Both the position numbers and the translations under genes were made by a program. From NCBI RefSeq assembly GCF_002213425.1, contig NZ_NJGV01000011.1, positions 149,930-213,929 on the forward strand: a stretch of 64,000 nt of DNA, in the 5' to 3' direction. The notes beneath the pieces were generated by a model. The model was not told the DNA's origin. It searched no databases and was given only the letters and a program-made list of their open reading frames with translations. Below are positions 28,682 through 36,998 of this stretch, in pieces. The stretch's first letter is position 1. Each line of letters starts with the position of its first letter. Source of the stretch: Herbaspirillum aquaticum (GTDB taxonomy: Bacteria > Pseudomonadota > Gammaproteobacteria > Burkholderiales > Burkholderiaceae_D).

Positions 28682-29716
28682 TCAGACCATCTTCCAATGG
28701 ATCTGTTCGCCCGCCGACAGGGGCACCACGGTGGCATCGCCCATGGGCAGCTCAGCGGGAATGGCCCAGGTCTCGCGCTTGAGGGTGACGGTACCGGTGT
28801 TGCGCGGCAGGTTGTAGAAGTCCGGACCGTTGAAGCTGGCGAAGGCTTCGAACTTGTCCAGCGCACCGGCGCTGTCGAAGGCCTGGGCATACAGCTCCAG
28901 CGCATGCAGCGCGGTGTAGCAGCCGGCGCAGCCACAGGCGTGTTCCTTGGCACCCTTGGCATGCGGGGCCGAATCGGTACCGAGGAAGAACTTGTCATTG
29001 CCCGACGTGGCTGCCGCTACCAGCGCCTGGCGATGGGTCTCGCGCTTCAAGACCGGCAGGCAGTAGTAGTGCGGACGGATGCCGCCCTTGAAGATCTCGT
29101 TGCGGTTGAAGAGCAAATGGTGCGCCGTGATGGTGGCGGCCGTCGGACCAACGCCAGCCAGCACGTAGTCGGCCGCTTCCTTGGTGGTGATGTGCTCGAA
29201 GACCACCTTCAGTTCCGGCATGGCCTTGCGCAGCGGCGTCATGATGCGGTCGATGAAGACGGCTTCGCGGTCGAACAGGTCGATCTCGGGATCGGTCACT
29301 TCGCCATGGACCAGGAAGGGCATGCCCACTTCCTGCAAGACTTCCAGGGTCTTGTAGCACTTCGACAGGTCCGTCACGCCAGCGTCGGAGTTGGTGGTGG
29401 CACCGGCCGGGTAGAGCTTGACGGCCTTGACGAAACCGCTTTCCTTGGCGCGGCGGATTTCTTCGGGCGGGGTATTGTCGGTCAGGTAGAGCACCATCAG
29501 CGGCTCGAAGGACATGCCTGCCGGCAAGGCGGCCAGGATGCGATCGCGATACGCACCGGCCTGTTCGGTGGTGGTCACCGGCGGCTTCAGGTTGGGCATG
29601 ACGATGGCGCGTGCGAACTGGCGTGCCGTATGCGGCAGCACGTCCTGCATGGTGGCGCCGTCGCGCAGGTGCAGGTGCCAGTCGTCCGGGCGGGTGATGG
29701 TCAGTACGTTGCTCAT
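28682..29716 (-). CDS. pyrC: Dihydroorotase
   Basis: This 344-residue zinc amidohydrolase of the class II PyrC type closes carbamoyl-aspartate to dihydroorotate. The metal-binding HLHLRDG lies near residue 14. The carboxylated Lys region is [17 protein letters not shown], further His ligands lie in LVHGEV and FEHITT, and the Asp lies in LGTDSAPHA. It lies 96 bp upstream of coq7 on the same strand. Confidence 0.96.
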   Translation of the reverse strand: MSNVLTITRPDDWHLHLRDGATMQDVLPHTARQFARAIVMPNLKPPVTTTEQAGAYRDRILAALPAGMSFEPLMVLYLTDNTPPEEIRRAKESGFVKAVKLYPAGATTNSDAGVTDLSKCYKTLEVLQEVGMPFLVHGEVTDPEIDLFDREAVFIDRIMTPLRKAMPELKVVFEHITTKEAADYVLAGVGPTAATITAHHLLFNRNEIFKGGIRPHYYCLPVLKRETHRQALVAAATSGNDKFFLGTDSAPHAKGAKEHACGCAGCYTALHALELYAQAFDSAGALDKFEAFASFNGPDFYNLPRNTGTVTLKRETWAIPAELPMGDATVVPLSAGEQIHWKMV

Positions 29717-29894
29717 TGCGGATCTTTCGGTCTTGGAGTGGTGTCGGTCTGAGGATTACGGATCAGGCAAGGCATCCCGGCCGATGCGGGCTGTGGAGAG
29801 CCAGCCGCGATGTCTTCAAGGGCGACATTCTACCGTAGCCGTCAAGCACCCCGGGACGCAAGGCCTGACCCGCTTTTGACCTGGCACAAACGAC

Positions 29895-29924
29895 AAGGGC
29901 CGCCCCGTTGCCGGGGCAGCCCTT
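29895..29924 (-). terminator. Terminator of the glt operon
   Basis: On the minus strand AAGGGCTGCCCCG and CGGGGCGGCCCTT (one mismatch) are followed by TTGTCGTTTG, downstream of gltL. Confidence 0.75.
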
Positions 29925-29946
29925 GCTGCGATACGAACCAGCGCGA

Positions 29947-30675
29947 TCAGTGGGTGATGATCTTGGCCAGGAAGTCGCGCGCGCGTTCCGAGCGCGGCTG
30001 CGCGAAGAACTCGTCCTTGGCGCAGTCTTCCACGACCAGGCCCTTGTCCATGAACACCACGCGGTTGGCGACCTTGCGGGCAAAGCCCATTTCGTGGGTC
30101 ACGACCATCATGGTCATGCCTTCCTGGGCCAGGCCCACCATGACGTCGAGCACTTCATTGATCATTTCCGGATCCAGCGCCGAGGTCGGTTCATCGAACA
30201 GCATGGCGATCGGGTCCATCGACAGTGCGCGGGCAATGGCCACGCGCTGCTGCTGGCCGCCGGAGAGCTGGCCGGGGAACTTGTCCTTGTGCGCCAAGAG
30301 GCCCACGCGGTCCAGGTACTTCAGGCCCTTTTCGGTGGCCTCTTCCTTGGAACGGCCCAGCACCTTGATCTGGCCGATGGTCAGGTTCTCGCGGATGGAG
30401 AGGTGCGGGAACAGCTCGAAGTTCTGGAACACCATGCCGATGCGCGCGCGCAGCTTGGACAGGTTGGTCTTGGGGTCACCGACGGAGACGCCATCGACGG
30501 TGATGGTGCCCTTCTGGAACGGCTCCAGGCCGTTGACGGTCTTGATCAGCGTGGACTTGCCGGAGCCGGACGGGCCGCACACCACCACCACGTCGCCCTT
30601 CTTGACGGAGGTCGAGCAGTCGGTCAGGACCTGGAAGCTGCCGTACCACTTGCTGACATTGTTGAGTTCGATCAT
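29947..30675 (-). CDS. gltL: Glutamate/aspartate ABC transporter ATP-binding protein
   Basis: This 242-residue ATPase of the polar amino acid uptake family has Walker A GPSGSGKST near residue 33, the Q-loop in MVFQNFELFPH, signature LSGGQQQRVAIARAL, Walker B AMLFDEPTSALDPE and the switch His in VTHEMGFA. It powers GltJK import of acidic amino acids. It is the last gene of gltI-gltJ-gltK-gltL. Confidence 0.93.
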   Translation of the reverse strand: MIELNNVSKWYGSFQVLTDCSTSVKKGDVVVVCGPSGSGKSTLIKTVNGLEPFQKGTITVDGVSVGDPKTNLSKLRARIGMVFQNFELFPHLSIRENLTIGQIKVLGRSKEEATEKGLKYLDRVGLLAHKDKFPGQLSGGQQQRVAIARALSMDPIAMLFDEPTSALDPEMINEVLDVMVGLAQEGMTMMVVTHEMGFARKVANRVVFMDKGLVVEDCAKDEFFAQPRSERARDFLAKIITH

Positions 30676-30760
30676 TTGGATTCTCCTGGATTTCTGAATT
30701 CTGGATTCACTGGCCGCCAGCCTGGCGCTGCAGAGCGCGGGCGGCGGCCGTCAAAGACAT

Positions 30761-31456
30761 TTAGCGGATGATGGCAATCTTCTTCTGGAAGCGCTTGACC
30801 AGGGTCGACAGGCCAAAGCTCAGCACGAAATACACCACGGCCACAAAGAGATACATTTCCACCAGGCGGCCGTCACGCTGCGCGATCTTGGAAGCGCTGG
30901 TGACGAAGTCCGGCACCGAGCCCAGCACGTAGACCAGCGAGACGTCCTGGAACAGCACGATGGTCTGCGTCAGCAGGATCGGGGTCATGTTGCGGAAGGC
31001 CTGCGGCAGCACCACGTTGCCCATCATCTGCCAGTAGTTCATGCCGATCGCATAGCCGGCAAACACCTGGCCACGCGGGATGGACTGGATGCCCGAGCGC
31101 ATGATCTCGCAATAGTAGGCGGCTTCGAACAGGATGAAGGTGATCAGGGCCGACTGGAACGCACCGACCTGGATGGGTTCGGAGGCACCGATGATCCAGG
31201 CGCCGATGAAGGGCACCAGGAAGTAGAACCAGAAGATCACCAGCACCAGCGGAATGGAGCGGATCAGGTTGACGTAGGTGGTCGCGATGAACGACAGCGG
31301 CTTGTTGGACGACAGGCGCATCATGGCCAGCAGCGTGCCCAGGATGATCCCGCCCAGCATGGCCGAGAAGGTCAGGATGAGCGTGAACTTCAGGCCCGTC
31401 GTGAAGAGGTAGACCCACGAGCGCTGGATGACGTCGAAATCGAAATTGCTGAACAT
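30761..31456 (-). CDS. gltK: Glutamate/aspartate ABC transporter permease GltK
   Basis: This 231-residue inner-membrane permease has five predicted spans and the coupling-loop EAA motif in SAYYCEIMRSG-to-PRGQVFAGYAIGM (about residues 110-145). It pairs with GltJ. Its start lies three bases after the gltJ stop, so translation is likely coupled. Confidence 0.92.
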   Translation of the reverse strand: MFSNFDFDVIQRSWVYLFTTGLKFTLILTFSAMLGGIILGTLLAMMRLSSNKPLSFIATTYVNLIRSIPLVLVIFWFYFLVPFIGAWIIGASEPIQVGAFQSALITFILFEAAYYCEIMRSGIQSIPRGQVFAGYAIGMNYWQMMGNVVLPQAFRNMTPILLTQTIVLFQDVSLVYVLGSVPDFVTSASKIAQRDGRLVEMYLFVAVVYFVLSFGLSTLVKRFQKKIAIIR

Positions 31457-31459
31457 GGA

Positions 31460-32209
31460 TCAATGCCCTCCTGCGCTGGTGCTGCCGCCGGTGATGTAGC
31501 CCGGAACGGCCGTAATCTTTTCCAGCAGGCGCGCCATGAACAGCGCGATCACGGAAATGATCAGGTAGATGATGGTGGCACCGGTCAGGGCCTCGAAGGT
31601 CTGGAAGGTGAATTCACGCATCGAGTAGGTCGCGGCGGTCAGCTCGACCAGGCCGATGGTCAGGGCCACCGAGCTGTTTTTGATGATGGCGGCGAACTCG
31701 TTGGTCAGTGCCGGGATGATGATGCGGAAGGCCATCGGCAGCAGCACGTAGCGGTAAGTCTGCACCGGGGTCAGGCCCAGGGCGGCACCGGCCATGCGCT
31801 GGCCGCGCGGCAGCGCCTGGATGCCGGTGGTCACCTGCACGGCCACACGCGAAGAGGTGAAGAAACCCAGGGCCAGGGTCGCCGTCACGAAGGACGCATC
31901 CGGCAGGCTCTTGATCCAGTCACCGATGGCGCCGGGCAGCAGCTCCGGCATCACGAAATACCACAGGAACATCTGGACCAGCAGCGGAATGTTGCGGAAC
32001 AGTTCCACGTAGCCGTTGGCAATGCGCACCACCCAAGGTTTGGTGGTGGTACGCAGGGTACCGAAGATGGTGCCCAGGATCAGTGCCATGATCCAGGCGC
32101 AGGCGGCTGTGGCCAGGGTCCATTTCAGGCCCGCCAGCAGCGTGTCGATGTAGGGGATGCCATCGGGAGACATCTCCCAGAAGATTCCCCAATTCCAGTT
32201 GTAATGCAT
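31460..32209 (-). CDS. gltJ: Glutamate/aspartate ABC transporter permease GltJ
   Basis: This 249-residue permease starts MHYNWNWGIFWEMSPDG, which is typical of GltJ. It has several membrane spans and an EAA loop near ALPRGQRMAGAALGLTPVQT. The ATG at 32209 is chosen by homology; 38 further in-frame codons upstream overlap the intercistronic hairpin and are not credible. Confidence 0.92.
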   Translation of the reverse strand: MHYNWNWGIFWEMSPDGIPYIDTLLAGLKWTLATAACAWIMALILGTIFGTLRTTTKPWVVRIANGYVELFRNIPLLVQMFLWYFVMPELLPGAIGDWIKSLPDASFVTATLALGFFTSSRVAVQVTTGIQALPRGQRMAGAALGLTPVQTYRYVLLPMAFRIIIPALTNEFAAIIKNSSVALTIGLVELTAATYSMREFTFQTFEALTGATIIYLIISVIALFMARLLEKITAVPGYITGGSTSAGGH

Positions 32210-32341
32210 AAATGGCCTCGTCTGTGTTCGAAGTCTGTGTTCTCGGGCGCGGTCACCAGGCAAATGCCGCGCCGCTTCTTGTCTGGTCAGCGCCGGCTCT
32301 TTCCGCGCCTTGCCGCAAGGCAAGCGGGACGGTCCCGGCTA

Positions 32342-32372
32342 AACAAAACGGGGGACAGGCCCCCGTTTTGTT
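32342..32372 (-). terminator. Internal terminator/attenuator between gltI and gltJ
   Basis: AACAAAACGGGGG and CCCCCGTTTTGTT form a perfect 13-bp stem with a short loop, immediately downstream of gltI. Partial read-through would give more binding protein than permease. Confidence 0.85.
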
Positions 32373-32396
32373 CGATTGCACGAAGCAATGCGCTTT

Positions 32397-33344
32397 TTAC
32401 TTCTTCTTGCCCAGGTTCTTCTGCGCTTCCGGCACGGCAGCGTAGGCAGCCGGATCGTAGGAGTCGGTCGGCTTGGCCAGGACGGCTTGCAGCTGCGGGC
32501 TCATCGGCACGTTCAGGTTGACACCCTTGGGCGGGATCGGCGACTGGAACCACTTCGCGTAGATCTTCTTGATGTCGTCACCCTTGTAGACCACGGTCAG
32601 GGCATCGTCGACGACCTTCTTGAAGTCGTTGTCGCCCTTCGGCAGGATCAGGCCGTACGGCTCGACCGACAGGGCTTCCGAGGAAACCTGGTAGTCAGCC
32701 GGTGCCTTGGAGTTGGCGGCCAGCGAGGACAGCAGGATGTCGTCCATCACGAATGCGGCGGCACGGCCGGTTTCCACCATCAGGAAGGCTTCGGCGTGGT
32801 CCTTGGCAGCCAGGATGTTCATGCCCAGGTTGCGTTCGGCGTTCAGCGCGGTGATCTGCTTCAGGTTGGAAGTACCGGAGGTCGAGACGACGGTCTTGCC
32901 CTTCAGGTCGTCCAGCGTCTTCAGGTTGGCTGCCTTCTTGGACAGGAACTTGTTGGCGGTCACGAACTCGGTCACCGAGAAGGCCACCTGGTTCCAGCGT
33001 TCCTGGTTGTTGGTCGCGGAGTCGCAGGAAATGTCAGTGGTACCGTTGGCGATCAGCGGGATGCGGGTAGCCGAGGTCACCGGAACCATCTTGATGTTCA
33101 GCGAGGTCAGGCCCAGCTTCTTCTGGATCGCGGTCGCGGCCTTCAGGCACAGGTCGATCGAGTAGCCCTGGTAGGACTGCTTGTCGTCCAGATAGGAGAA
33201 GGGAATCGACGAATCGCGCACGCCCAGCGTCAGGGTGCCCGAGTCCTTGATCTTCTTCAGACGGCCGGTGAATTCCTCAGCATGCACCGAGCTCATCAGT
33301 ACGCTTGCCCCAACCAAAACCCCTGCTAGCTTCAATAACTTCAT
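32397..33344 (-). CDS. gltI: Glutamate/aspartate ABC transporter substrate-binding protein
   Basis: This 315-residue periplasmic protein has a signal peptide MKLLKLAGVLVGASVLMSSVHA, shown in part, cleaved after VHA. The family 3 solute-binding fold includes GTLTLGVRDSSIPFSYLDD and GYSIDLCLKAATAI. It captures glutamate and aspartate for GltJKL. AGGAGGT lies just before the ATG. It is the first and probably most highly expressed gene of the operon. Confidence 0.93.
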   Translation of the reverse strand: MKLLKLAGVLVGASVLMSSVHAEEFTGRLKKIKDSGTLTLGVRDSSIPFSYLDDKQSYQGYSIDLCLKAATAIQKKLGLTSLNIKMVPVTSATRIPLIANGTTDISCDSATNNQERWNQVAFSVTEFVTANKFLSKKAANLKTLDDLKGKTVVSTSGTSNLKQITALNAERNLGMNILAAKDHAEAFLMVETGRAAAFVMDDILLSSLAANSKAPADYQVSSEALSVEPYGLILPKGDNDFKKVVDDALTVVYKGDDIKKIYAKWFQSPIPPKGVNLNVPMSPQLQAVLAKPTDSYDPAAYAAVPEAQKNLGKKK

Positions 33345-33478
33345 TGTGTGACCTCCTGGAAAAATTTTTTACGTAACGGTTCAAATGGCCTGGTAGCGAA
33401 TCCGCTTGCGCGCTGCCCCTACCGGGCTGGCCGGCCGTATTGACGAGCCTGTTATTGTTTTCTGCCGTGTCGCCTATT

Positions 33479-33494
33479 CTGTGTGCTAACACAG
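33479..33494. promoter_or_regulatory. Palindrome upstream of gltI, possible operator
   Basis: CTGTGT-GCTA-ACACAG is a perfect 6-bp inverted repeat, about 135 bp upstream of gltI. AGCACACA at 33558-33565 repeats its half-site in reverse orientation. The binding protein is unknown. Confidence 0.35.
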
Positions 33495-34231
33495 TTCTTT
33501 GCCAGCATTGTTTGCTCCACCACTGGCGATCTGTGGCGATGACCACCCCCTCGGTGGAGCACACACTGGCAAATTACCCAAGCGCAACTGTCGGCGGGCG
33601 CATTGTACGACATATGCCGCCCGGGCTGGCAATCCGCAAAAACCCTCATGGCGCCAGTACCACGATCCGACCCGATGAGGAGCACTTCGCACCTCGCAGG
33701 AAGCGCTGGCGCGGACCTCGGCAGCACGGCAGCAACCCCATTCCGTTCAGCAATATCCATGCCAGAAAAACCCGCCGCACGCTGCACGCGAGCGCATACG
33801 CGTGCAGCGGAAGGCAGCATCGTGACAGGGGAAACCGGGGAACGGAAAGAATCAGGAAGCACCGGCCGAGAGCCAGTGTGGACGCCGCTTGCGGGGCGAT
33901 GTGCAGGAAAGTGCAGGGAGGAAGGGATACCAGCGCCAGGGCGGCCAATGCGAGTGCGGCACGCATGAAGCCATGTGCCAAGCGCGCGCCGCCCCATTAC
34001 GTGCACGACATCGGGATGGCAAGCCACAGCGGCCCGTGCCGAATCGTGCGCACATGCGGCAGCGCCCGGCATGGTCATGCCGGGTCCGTCACTGAAGATC
34101 TTGCGCCGCAAGGCTGGTTGGCCTGCGGTGCGCATGCGCACAGCAACCACGTCTCCTCCGAACCAGAGTGCTCTGGAATCATGCGACCGACGATCTGTGG
34201 CGCAATGCGCCGCCGTCTTTGGCCGTGGGTG

Positions 34232-34256
34232 GTCCGGTGCTCGCCGGACCGGTCTT
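34232..34256 (+). terminator. Plus-strand terminator-like hairpin downstream of gdhA
   Basis: GGTCCGG and CCGGACC arms are followed by GGTCTTTTAC on the plus strand. It lies 15 bp past the gdhA stop but is oriented for a plus-strand transcript, and no plus-strand gene is recognised upstream. Confidence 0.4.
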
Positions 34257-34272
34257 TTACTGCATCACTGCA

Positions 34273-35565
34273 TCACGGATACAGGCCGCGCATTTCGCGC
34301 GCCTGCAGCACGCGGGTACACGCCACGATGAAGGCCGCGGTACGCAGCGACACGTTCTTCTCTTCGGCCAGCTGCCAGACGGCGGCGAAGGCTTCGCGCA
34401 TGATGCGGGTCAGGCGCAGGTTGATTTCGTCTTCGGTCCAGAAGAAGCTGGAGAAGTCCTGCACCCATTCGAAGTAGCTCACCGTCACGCCGCCGGCATT
34501 GGCGATCACGTCCGGCACGATCAGCACGCCCTTGTCGCGCAGGATGTCGTCGGCCGCCGGGGTGGTCGGGCCGTTGGCGCCTTCCAGGATGATCTTGGCC
34601 TTGATGTGATTGGCGTTGGCTTCGGTGATCTGCTGTTCCAGTGCGGCAGGCACCAGAATGTCGCAGTCGACCGACCAGAATTGGGCGCGGTCGGTAATTT
34701 CATCCGCACCTTCGAAGCCCTTCACGCTGCCATGCTTGGCCACGTACGCCTGCAGTGCAGGAACGTCCAGGCCGCCGGCATTGAAGACGGTGGTCACGTG
34801 GTCCTGCACCGCCACCACCTTGGAACCGGCTTCAGCGAACAGGCGCGCAGCGATGCCGCCGACGTTGCCGAAACCTTGCACGGCAACCTTGGCATCCTTG
34901 ATGTCCATGCCGCGCTTGGCAGCGGCTTCGCAACCGACCACGAAGACGCCGCGACCGGTGGCTTCATGGCGGCCCAGGCTGCCGCCCAGCGAGATCGGCT
35001 TGCCGGTGACCACGCCCGAAGACGTGCTGCCCTGGTTCATGGAATAGGTATCCATCATCCAGGCCATGATCTGCGAATCGGTGTTCACGTCCGGCGCCGG
35101 GATGTCCTTGTTGGGACCGATGATGATGCCGATCTCGCTGGTGTAGCGGCGCGTCATGCGCTGCAGTTCACCACGGGAGAGCGTCTTGGGATCGACACGG
35201 ATACCGCCCTTGGCACCGCCATAGGGGACGTTGACGGCCGCATTCTTGATGGTCATCCAGGCCGACAGGGCCATCACTTCGGACAGCGTCACATCCTGGT
35301 GGAAACGCACGCCGCCCTTGCCGGGACCGCGCGAGGTATTGTGCTGCACGCGATAGCCCTCGAAGTGGGCAATGGTGCCGTCGTCGCGCTCGATGGGCAC
35401 GTCGACCACCAGGATGCGCTTGGGACGCTTCAAGGTCTCCACCCAGCGTGCCAGCGAGCCCAGGTGGGGCGTGACGCGGTCGATCTGTTCGAGATAGACG
35501 CCCCACGGACCGATGCCGTGCGGGACGAGATAGGATGGCACTTCGTGATTAGGTACGTTCGACAT
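34273..35565 (-). CDS. gdhA: Glutamate dehydrogenase (Glu/Leu/Phe/Val dehydrogenase family)
   Basis: This 430-residue enzyme interconverts glutamate and 2-oxoglutarate plus ammonium. The substrate/catalytic region is [14 protein letters not shown] (catalytic Lys) near residue 118. The Rossmann motif is [17 protein letters not shown] near 222. The start [17 protein letters not shown] follows AAAGGAG. It is downstream of a LysR gene on the same strand and next to the glutamate importer operon, so it likely takes part in glutamate use. Confidence 0.94.
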   Translation of the reverse strand: MSNVPNHEVPSYLVPHGIGPWGVYLEQIDRVTPHLGSLARWVETLKRPKRILVVDVPIERDDGTIAHFEGYRVQHNTSRGPGKGGVRFHQDVTLSEVMALSAWMTIKNAAVNVPYGGAKGGIRVDPKTLSRGELQRMTRRYTSEIGIIIGPNKDIPAPDVNTDSQIMAWMMDTYSMNQGSTSSGVVTGKPISLGGSLGRHEATGRGVFVVGCEAAAKRGMDIKDAKVAVQGFGNVGGIAARLFAEAGSKVVAVQDHVTTVFNAGGLDVPALQAYVAKHGSVKGFEGADEITDRAQFWSVDCDILVPAALEQQITEANANHIKAKIILEGANGPTTPAADDILRDKGVLIVPDVIANAGGVTVSYFEWVQDFSSFFWTEDEINLRLTRIMREAFAAVWQLAEEKNVSLRTAAFIVACTRVLQAREMRGLYP

Positions 35566-35894
35566 GATGCAATCGCTCCTTTGGATAGCCGTGCTGTTCA
35601 AAGACAAAAGGCCTGCAAATTCCGAAAGTCCGCCAAGCATGTTACTCCGTCGGCAGCGGCCTGCAAGCCGCACCACAAGGCGCGCAAGAAGGCGGCGACG
35701 GAGGCGCGCCCGCCAGCGCGGCGCGGGGTGCGCCTGCTGGAAATTCGTGCCTGTCCGATTCAGCGCCGCCATCGTAGCCAGCCGCTCAAAACAAGGCTAA
35801 TGCTTTGTGAGCATGCAATTATGCAAGGCATGCATAACCTTGCAAATCCCTTGATGGATAAGGGATTGCGACATTTTCACCTGTTAATTTTTGA
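35566..35894. other. Intergenic region between gdhA and the HypT-like LysR gene
   Basis: This 329-bp stretch carries a tight set of inverted repeats at 35819-35867. The part nearest gdhA is GC-rich and has no recognised promoter. Confidence 0.55.
35819..35867. promoter_or_regulatory. Nested palindromes between LysR gene and gdhA
   Basis: TTATGC-N7-GCATAA (35819-35837) fits the T-N11-A type of LysR site. It overlaps TGCAAGG-N9-CCTTGCA (35822-35844). Next comes AATCCCTT-N7-AAGGGATT (35845-35867), which may be the LysR gene terminator. The first two are about 255 bp from the gdhA start. Confidence 0.45.
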
Positions 35895-36911
35895 TCAGGA
35901 ATCGCGTTTTTCAGCAGTTCGCGGACTTTTTCCGCCAGGCGTCTTGGGACGCTCCCCGCGTTCGTTGCGCTCGGCCCTTTCTTGCCGCTGCGCATCCAGC
36001 TCCACCAGGTATTCCCAGAGCCGCGCCACCAGTGCCTTGCCGGTGCGCTGGGCGGTCGGACGCTCGCGATAGAGGCGGATTTCCATTTCGACTTCCCACT
36101 CCCCGGTAGGCCCGTCGGTGCGCGCCAGCTGGCGGTTGCGCACTTCGCGCAGCACCGAGGACTCCGGCAGGAAGGCCACCCCATGGCCCTCCAGCGCCAT
36201 CATCTTGAGGCTTTCCGACATGTCGGTCTCGTAGTGCTTCATCAGGTGCAGCGGGCGCTTGGTATCGGCCATCATCAGCTCCACCATGCGGCCCAGGTAG
36301 GCATTGCTGGTGTACGAGAGGAACGGCACGGGGGCCTTGGCGCTGCCCGGAAAGACGTAGTCCGGCTTGCCGTTGCGGTCGCAGCGCGAATACGGGCGCA
36401 GGGTTTCGGTGCCCATGGTGAGCATGTCGTAGCGGCTGGCATCGAGCTGCACCGGCTGGCGCGGATGGTGATAGCACAGCAGCAGATCGCAGCCGCCCTC
36501 GACGATGGTCATCACGGCGTCGTGGACGTTCAAGGCGATCAGGCGCGTGTTGATGGAGCCGAAGCCGGACTCCAGGGCGCTCAACCACTTGGGCATGTAG
36601 GTCAGCGAGAGCGTATGGGGGACGGCGAAGTCGATGGTGGTCTGCGCCGTGGGGCGCTTGCCGCGCAGCAGCGCCCGCGTGTTGTTGATCTGGCCCAGCA
36701 TGGCCACGGCCTGTTCGTAGAAGACTTCGCCGGCGGCGGTCAGGCGCGTGGGGTAGGAGGTGCGGTCGATCAGGTCGGTCCCCAGCCAGGCCTCCAGCGA
36801 CTGGATGCGCCGCGAAAAGGCCGGTTGCGTCACATGCCGCAACTCCGCCGAGCGACTGAAACTGCGCGTTTCCGCCAGGGAGACGAAATCCTCAAGCCAT
36901 TTGCTTTCCAT
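35895..36911 (-). CDS. LysR-family regulator, HypT (YjiE)-like
   Basis: This 338-residue regulator has the N-terminal MESKWLEDFVSLAETRSF and HVTQPAFSRRIQSLEAWLG, resembling the HypT/YjiE subgroup of LysR proteins. The C-terminus is a charged extension (ERAERNERGERPKTPGG). The ATG at 36911 is chosen from family N-termini. HypT in E. coli responds to hypochlorous acid; whether this one does is unknown. Its position upstream of gdhA suggests local control is possible. Confidence 0.8.
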   Translation of the reverse strand: MESKWLEDFVSLAETRSFSRSAELRHVTQPAFSRRIQSLEAWLGTDLIDRTSYPTRLTAAGEVFYEQAVAMLGQINNTRALLRGKRPTAQTTIDFAVPHTLSLTYMPKWLSALESGFGSINTRLIALNVHDAVMTIVEGGCDLLLCYHHPRQPVQLDASRYDMLTMGTETLRPYSRCDRNGKPDYVFPGSAKAPVPFLSYTSNAYLGRMVELMMADTKRPLHLMKHYETDMSESLKMMALEGHGVAFLPESSVLREVRNRQLARTDGPTGEWEVEMEIRLYRERPTAQRTGKALVARLWEYLVELDAQRQERAERNERGERPKTPGGKSPRTAEKRDS

Positions 36912-36998
36912 TGCCCGCCCACTTCCCGTTCTAGGTCGAATGCGCGAATTGTGCCGCTGTGCCCGCGCCGGCGCAAGCAGCGCGCGCGGGCTCAAGCA

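Larger units (their letters stand above)
33345..34272. other. 928-bp gap between gltI and gdhA
   Basis: This gap holds the gltI promoter region, which I could not assign precisely. It contains the palindrome CTGTGT-GCTA-ACACAG at 33479-33494. An inverted second copy of its TGTGTGCT half lies at 33558-33565. A hairpin with plus-strand T-run lies at 34232-34256. A 111-codon minus-strand frame (33646-33981) begins with a signal-like stretch but lacks a ribosome-binding site and is probably not a gene. Confidence 0.5.

Noticed and set aside
33345..33500. A sigma-54 promoter for gltI
   Set aside because: The best candidate (TGGCA followed by TGTG) lacks the TTGC half at the required spacing.
33646..33981. 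A 111-codon minus-strand frame with a signal-peptide-like N-terminus in the gltI-gdhA gap
   Set aside because: No ribosome-binding site, atypical composition after the hydrophobic start and no recognised similarity.
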